Assembly (NCBI GenBank): GCA_019236545.1
Contig: JAFAIV010000303.1
Span: 1 to 6,863, forward strand
Source of the DNA: Actinomycetota bacterium
Lineage (GTDB): Bacteria; Actinomycetota; Thermoleophilia; Gaiellales; Gaiellaceae
Direction of reading: 5' to 3'
Length of the DNA: 6,863 nt
Shown here: piece by piece, positions 3,896-6,863 of the stretch
Layout of the letters: every line of letters starts with the position of its first letter
Numbering within the stretch: the stretch's first letter is position 1
Position numbers and translations under genes: made by a program
The notes under the pieces: model-generated
What the model was told of the DNA's origin: nothing
The model's input: the letters and a program-made list of their open reading frames with translations, nothing else
The model's database searches: none

Positions 3896-5619
3896 GCGAC
3901 GAGCTCCGGCTCGCCCGCGGGGTGCGGCGAGGTCGTCGGCAGCTCGATCCGGAAGACGGTGCCACCACCGCGGCGCGCGCCCGCGGAGATCCGGCCGCCG
4001 TGCGCCTCCGTGATCGCGCGTGCGATGTAGAGGCCGAGGCCGGTCCCGGGGATCTGCGACTCGACCGCGCGGGTCGTCCGGTAGAAGCGGTCGAAGAGAC
4101 GCTCGGCCTCCTCCGGGTCGAGGCCGATGCCGGTGTCCCGCACCTCGAGCACGGCCGAGTCGCCGGCGTGCTCGACGTGCACCTCGATCTCCCCGCCCGG
4201 CGGCGTGAACTTGATCGCGTTCGCGACCAGGTTGTCGAGGAGCTGGAAGACGCGCCCGCGGTCGGCCCGCACGGGCACCGGCCGGCTGTCCGCCGACAGC
4301 CGCAGCTCGAGGTCGCGTCCGGCCGCCCGCGGCTGCGCCTCGCGCACGGCCTGTTCCGCGACCGCGGCCAGGTCGAGGTCGGCCACCGTCAGGTCGAGGC
4401 CTTTCCCCGCCTGCAGGCGCGCGACGAAGAGGAGGTCGTCGACGAGCCGCAGCAGCCGCTCGGCGCTCCGGGCCACGACCTCCAGGTACCCGCGGCGCTC
4501 GTCGTCGAGCGGCGCGTCGGGCACCTCCTCCCGCGCCAGCTCCGTGTAGCCGATGATCGACGTCAGCGGCGTCCGCAGGTCGTGCGAGATGAGCGCGACG
4601 AACTCGTCCTTGAGCCGGTCGGCCTCGCGTAGGCGCTCGTTCTGCTCCTGCAGGCGCTCCCGCGACTCCTGCGCCTCCGTCCGCGCGGCGCGCTCGCGCA
4701 CGCGCAGCCGCTCGAGCGCGCGCAGGATCCCGGTGAGCCGCCAGACGACGAGCGCGACGATCAGCACCATCGCCGCCACGACCGCCGGCACCTCGAGGTT
4801 CCCGCCGCGCACCCACTGCGTGAGAAGGACGCCGGCCGGCGTGAGGATGGCGAGCGTGAGCAGCGTGATCCGCCACGTGCTCACGCGGAGCGCGGGCGTG
4901 CGCCGCGGCTCGCCGATCTCCCGCATGCCGGGGTGGAGAGCCGTGACCCCGAACATCACGTAGGACATGAGCCACATCGAGTCGACCCACGCGCCCTGGC
5001 TGTACGCCTGCGGCGCGAGGCTGTTCGCCTCGTCGCCGACGAGCAGGAAGGCGACCGCGGCGATCAGGAAGAGGAAGGCCGGCCGTCGCCACGCGGACGA
5101 TGCGGAGAAGCCGGCAAAGCCGGCGAGCAGCACGACGTCTCCCGCTGCATAGGTCGCCGCCACGGCCCGCGCACCCTCCGTTCCCGGACCCATCAGCGCC
5201 GGATGCATGACGAAGACCCACTGGATCAGCGCGAACGCGAAGGTGGCCACCGCCGCCTCGCCGACCGCGGCGGCGCGATGGTGGCCGCCGGAGCGCACGA
5301 TGAGCACGAGGAGCCCCGCGGCCAGCAGCGGGTAGCCGGAGAGGTAGAAGCAGTCCGCGGTCGACGGCGACGGGGCGGCGGGATAGACGTCGTAGAGGAC
5401 GTCCCCGACGACGAACACGGCGTTCGCTGCGGCGAACAGCATCCACGGCACCGCCGTCGCCGGCCGGTTGAGCCGGATCCCCGCCAGGATCGCCACGACG
5501 GTCGCTCCGCCGATGGTGTCGTACAGGACGGACTGCGCGTCGCCGCCGCGCGGAAGCGCGAAGTAGGCCGCAGTGAGCGCCACGCCCACCGCGAGGTAGG
5601 CCCCCGAACGCCGGGTCAT
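3892..5619 (-). CDS. Multi-span membrane sensor histidine kinase
   Basis: A 575-residue class I histidine kinase. Residues 1-297 hold roughly ten hydrophobic spans with motifs such as VGDVLYDVYP (71-80), PSTADCFYLSGYPLLAAGLLV (84-105) and MSYVMFGVTALHPGMRE (218-234). A similar membrane module is, from memory, found at the N-terminus of actinobacterial GGDEF/EAL proteins; its signal is unknown. A charged coiled coil (about 300-338) leads to HisKA with the H-box SHDLRTPL (phospho-His346). The ATPase domain has the N-box NLVANAIKF (Asn467), G1 DTGIG (495-499), F-box FDRFYR and G2 GTGLGL (525-530), so all catalytic boxes are intact. ATG 5619 starts immediately at the first membrane span and has TACAGT 9 nt upstream. 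The gene lies 26 bp after the hydrolase and overlaps the receiver gene at its end. Autophosphorylation followed by transfer to that receiver, and perhaps to the OmpR-type regulator, is likely. Confidence 0.93.
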   Translation of the reverse strand: MTRRSGAYLAVGVALTAAYFALPRGGDAQSVLYDTIGGATVVAILAGIRLNRPATAVPWMLFAAANAVFVVGDVLYDVYPAAPSPSTADCFYLSGYPLLAAGLLVLIVRSGGHHRAAAVGEAAVATFAFALIQWVFVMHPALMGPGTEGARAVAATYAAGDVVLLAGFAGFSASSAWRRPAFLFLIAAVAFLLVGDEANSLAPQAYSQGAWVDSMWLMSYVMFGVTALHPGMREIGEPRRTPALRVSTWRITLLTLAILTPAGVLLTQWVRGGNLEVPAVVAAMVLIVALVVWRLTGILRALERLRVRERAARTEAQESRERLQEQNERLREADRLKDEFVALISHDLRTPLTSIIGYTELAREEVPDAPLDDERRGYLEVVARSAERLLRLVDDLLFVARLQAGKGLDLTVADLDLAAVAEQAVREAQPRAAGRDLELRLSADSRPVPVRADRGRVFQLLDNLVANAIKFTPPGGEIEVHVEHAGDSAVLEVRDTGIGLDPEEAERLFDRFYRTTRAVESQIPGTGLGLYIARAITEAHGGRISAGARRGGGTVFRIELPTTSPHPAGEPELVA

Positions 5620-5649
5620 CCTGAACGGACTGTAGTCCCGTCCGTTCAG
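5620..5649 (-). promoter_or_regulatory. Kinase promoter overlapped by a perfect 10-bp inverted repeat
   Basis: CTGAACGGAC (5621-5630) and GTCCGTTCAG (5640-5649) are perfect inverted repeats with a 9-bp spacer, 19 bp centre to centre. On the minus strand TACAGT (5634-5629), a good TAnnnT hexamer, lies in the spacer and second arm, 9 nt before ATG 5619. The repeat therefore flanks the -10 and covers the predicted start of transcription, as a repressor operator would. The outer arm overlaps the hydrolase stop codon. There is no T-tract, so it is unlikely to be an intrinsic terminator. Confidence 0.6.
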
Positions 5650-6521
5650 ATGAGGAAGGAGACGATCGCCTCCGCGACCTCGTCCGGCGCGTCCTCCTGC
5701 AGGAAGTGCGACGCGTTCTCGACGAGGCGAGGGCCGGTCGCGCCCGGGATGAGCTGGACGAAGAGCTCGGCGATCCGCGGCGAGAGCACGGCGTCGTCGG
5801 CGCCCCAGACGACCAGCGCGGGCTTCTCCCAGGCGTGCAGCGCGTCCCGGACCCGGTTCATCGCCGCCGCGACCGGGTGTTCCGGCTCGGTCGGGACGAG
5901 CTCCGGGAACGCGAGCACACCCGCCTTCGACTCCGGCGTCGGGAACGGCGCGTCGTACGCCGCGCGGACGTCGTCCGCGAGCCCGCGCGCGGTTCCCGCA
6001 GCGACGAGGCGCCCGACGTCGAGCTCCCCGCCGACGTGGCGCACCGCGTCGCGGAACCGCAGCCACGTCTCGCTCGGCGCCTGCCCGCCCGAGATGCCGG
6101 TGTCGAGGATCACGAGCCGCTCGACGCGCTCCGGGCTCTCGACCGCGAACCGCAGGCCGATCGGGCCGCCCCAGTCGTGGACGACGATCGTAAGGCTGCG
6201 CAGGTCGAGGTCCTCGACGAGCCGCGTCACCGACTCGACGTGGCGGTCGTACGAGTACCAGCGGATGTCCGTGGGCTTGTCGGAGCGGCCGAAGCCGAAG
6301 TAGTCCGGCGCGACCGCGCGACGGCCGGCGGCGACGACGCGCGGGATCGCGTGCCGCCAGAGGAACGACCACGTCGGCTCGCCGTGGAGCAGCAGCACGG
6401 GGTCACCCTCGCCCTCGTCGAGGTAGTGCATGCGCAGCCCGTCCTGCTCCCGCCAGCGCGACGCGAAGGGGTAGTCCGGCACATCGGCGAAGGCCTCGTC
6501 CGGCACGCGGTACGCGTCCAT
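5646..6521 (-). CDS. Haloalkane dehalogenase-like alpha/beta hydrolase
   Basis: A 291-residue cytoplasmic alpha/beta hydrolase closest, from memory, to the DhlA-type (subfamily I) haloalkane dehalogenases, which hydrolyse carbon-halogen bonds to an alcohol and halide. Family signatures are HGEPTWSFLW (46-55, oxyanion Glu48), PDYFGFGRSDKP (72-83), and HDWGG (115-119) with nucleophile Asp116 and halide-binding Trp117. Cap Trp153 (SETWLRF) aligns by eye with DhlA Trp175, and YDAPFPTPESKAGVLAFPELV (189-209) matches the DhlA cap closely. Asp243 (WGADD) is the likely acid and His272 (ASHFLQE) the base. The triad and both halide-binding Trp are thus present, which favours true dehalogenase over a generic esterase; the natural substrate is unknown. 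ATG 6521 lies 6 nt after TAGGGT with no Shine-Dalgarno. It precedes the kinase by 26 bp, so read-through into the kinase is possible. Confidence 0.85.
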   Translation of the reverse strand: MDAYRVPDEAFADVPDYPFASRWREQDGLRMHYLDEGEGDPVLLLHGEPTWSFLWRHAIPRVVAAGRRAVAPDYFGFGRSDKPTDIRWYSYDRHVESVTRLVEDLDLRSLTIVVHDWGGPIGLRFAVESPERVERLVILDTGISGGQAPSETWLRFRDAVRHVGGELDVGRLVAAGTARGLADDVRAAYDAPFPTPESKAGVLAFPELVPTEPEHPVAAAMNRVRDALHAWEKPALVVWGADDAVLSPRIAELFVQLIPGATGPRLVENASHFLQEDAPDEVAEAIVSFLI

Positions 6522-6527
6522 GACGAG

Positions 6528-6557
6528 ACCCTAGGCCACCGGGCGTGGGAGAGAAAA
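6528..6557 (-). promoter_or_regulatory. Leaderless promoter of the hydrolase gene
   Basis: On the minus strand TAGGGT (6533-6528) is 6 nt before ATG 6521. TCTCCCAC lies 11 nt upstream of it, exactly as in the HesB-fold gene promoter, preceded by the T-run TTTTC (6557-6553), which also serves as the tail of the adjacent hairpin. Confidence 0.55.
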
Positions 6558-6579
6558 GGGGCCGGACGGGCTGCGGCCC
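6551..6579 (-). terminator. Orphan minus-strand terminator-like hairpin
   Basis: GGGCCG (6559-6564) and CGGCCC (6574-6579) form a perfect 6-bp stem with a 9-nt loop; on the minus strand it is followed by CTTTTCTC. This looks like an intrinsic terminator, yet no minus-strand gene lies upstream within the window. It may stop antisense transcription from the PASTA locus, or be part of the promoter composite also seen near 2400. Confidence 0.5.
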
Positions 6580-6596
6580 ACCGCCCGACCCTTGGG

Positions 6597-6663
6597 TAAA
6601 GACGCCGCAAGCTCTCGAAACTTGCGCGCTTCGGCCGCGGGCCCGGCGGGAAAGCGCTCCGGG
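6597..6663 (+). promoter_or_regulatory. Structured leader of the PASTA gene, unassigned
   Basis: The only -10-like sequence upstream of the PASTA start is GGGTAAAGA near 6595, which would give a leader of about 55-60 nt. That leader can form CGCAAG (6606-6611) with CTTGCG (6621-6626), then GCGCTT (6626-6631) with AAGCGC (6652-6657), the latter enclosing GCCG/CGGC (6634-6637, 6644-6647). The 3' strand of the second helix overlaps the only weak Shine-Dalgarno candidate, GGAAAG (6649-6654). I cannot match it to a known riboswitch class. Confidence 0.35.
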
Positions 6664-6863
6664 ATGACGAGGTCACCGCTCGCCGCCGCACTTGCGCTGC
6701 TCGGGATCGCCGCTGCCGCCGCGGCCGGGATCTGGTACGCGACGCTGAAGCACGACCGTCCCGCGCCGGAGCTCGTCCTCCCGCGCGTGGTCGGCCTGCG
6801 GCAGCCGACCGCGGTGCGGGAGCTGACCCACGACGGGCTGCGCGTGAAGGTCGTCGAGCCGAA
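6664..6863 (+). CDS. Membrane-anchored PASTA-domain protein (3' partial)
   Basis: The first 66 residues of a protein that runs off the right edge. A short basic start (MTRSP) precedes a hydrophobic stretch (about 6-26, Ala/Leu-rich, ending IWYATL), acting as signal anchor or uncleaved signal. From about residue 36 (PELVLPRVVGLRQPTAVRE) the sequence matches the start of a PASTA domain: the P-x-V-x-G-L strand and turn, then a helix (TAVRELTHDGL) and the RVKVVE strand. PASTA domains bind peptidoglycan fragments and occur on Ser/Thr kinases, penicillin-binding proteins and stand-alone surface proteins. No kinase domain precedes it here, so this is a short extracytoplasmic PASTA protein or a multi-PASTA one. 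ATG 6664 is preferred; in-frame TTG 6622 is possible but lies within a predicted hairpin. It has no TAnnnT hexamer close to its start, unlike its neighbours. Confidence 0.75.
   Translation, partial: MTRSPLAAALALLGIAAAAAAGIWYATLKHDRPAPELVLPRVVGLRQPTAVRELTHDGLRVKVVEP

Noticed and set aside
5621..5649. Palindrome as an intrinsic terminator of the hydrolase gene
   Set aside because: No T-tract follows the stem on the minus strand, and a -10-like hexamer lies inside it; an operator reading fits better.
4933..6303. Long open plus-strand frame opposite the kinase and hydrolase genes
   Set aside because: Composition is Arg/Ser-rich without recognisable motifs, whereas the minus strand encodes complete kinase and dehalogenase signatures.
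5620..6372. N-terminal extension of the kinase frame up to 6372
   Set aside because: The upstream part is an out-of-frame reading of the hydrolase gene. ATG 5619 begins directly before the first membrane span and follows a promoter-like hexamer.
6595..6600. GGGTAA as a stress sigma-factor (SigB/SigF type) -10 for the PASTA gene
   Set aside because: The hexamer fits, but no GTTT-like -35 occurs at the expected distance upstream.
6597..6663. Known riboswitch (cyclic-di-GMP, cyclic-di-AMP, cobalamin) before the PASTA gene
   Set aside because: I compared remembered consensus cores and found none that match beyond scattered short strings.
1..6863. tRNA, rRNA, CRISPR repeats, transposase or IS ends
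   Set aside because: No cloverleaf, regular repeat-spacer pattern, transposase motif or flanking terminal repeats were seen on either strand.

Overview
The window comes from a high-GC actinobacterium. About 70% GC in the coding blocks, an LppX/LprG-like lipoprotein, a PASTA protein, a VapBC45-type toxin-antitoxin module and many starts placed 6-9 nt after a TAnnnT hexamer all fit Actinobacteria. A deep-branching class such as Thermoleophilia is my best guess, but nothing here proves it.

Left edge (1-600): the end of a DUF433 antitoxin (plus strand, cut by the window edge) overlaps a PIN-like VapC45-type toxin that looks C-terminally truncated. This stretch is lower in GC (about 57% where counted) than the rest and ends at a sharp junction with denser DNA. 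Middle left (600-2440): a small dimeric alpha/beta-barrel (ABM-like) protein, an LppX-like lipoprotein, a 67-residue membrane protein diverging from the lipoprotein over 27 bp, and a cysteine-free HesB/IscA-fold protein. The last two genes are convergent and share one CTAG as both stop codons.

Two-component block (2436-5619): a degenerate receiver protein with Glu at the phospho-acceptor position (minus), a divergent OmpR/PhoB-type response regulator (plus), then a single-domain response regulator translationally coupled to a large multi-membrane-span histidine kinase (both minus). The two intact regulators converge tail to tail with a 16-bp overlap. Kinase, free receiver, DNA-binding regulator and pseudo-receiver could form one branched signalling unit; that is inferred from gene neighbourhood only.

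Right part (5620-6863): a haloalkane dehalogenase-like alpha/beta hydrolase lies upstream of the kinase on the same strand. A perfect 10-bp inverted repeat spans the junction and the predicted kinase promoter. Beyond it are a minus-strand terminator-like hairpin fused to the hydrolase promoter, a structured leader, and the start of a membrane-anchored PASTA protein (plus, cut by the window end).

The most notable non-coding signals are a recurrent leaderless-promoter arrangement, an overlapping divergent -10 pair, two copies of a hairpin/T-tract/promoter composite, and the palindrome at the kinase promoter. I see no CRISPR array, tRNA, rRNA or insertion sequence.
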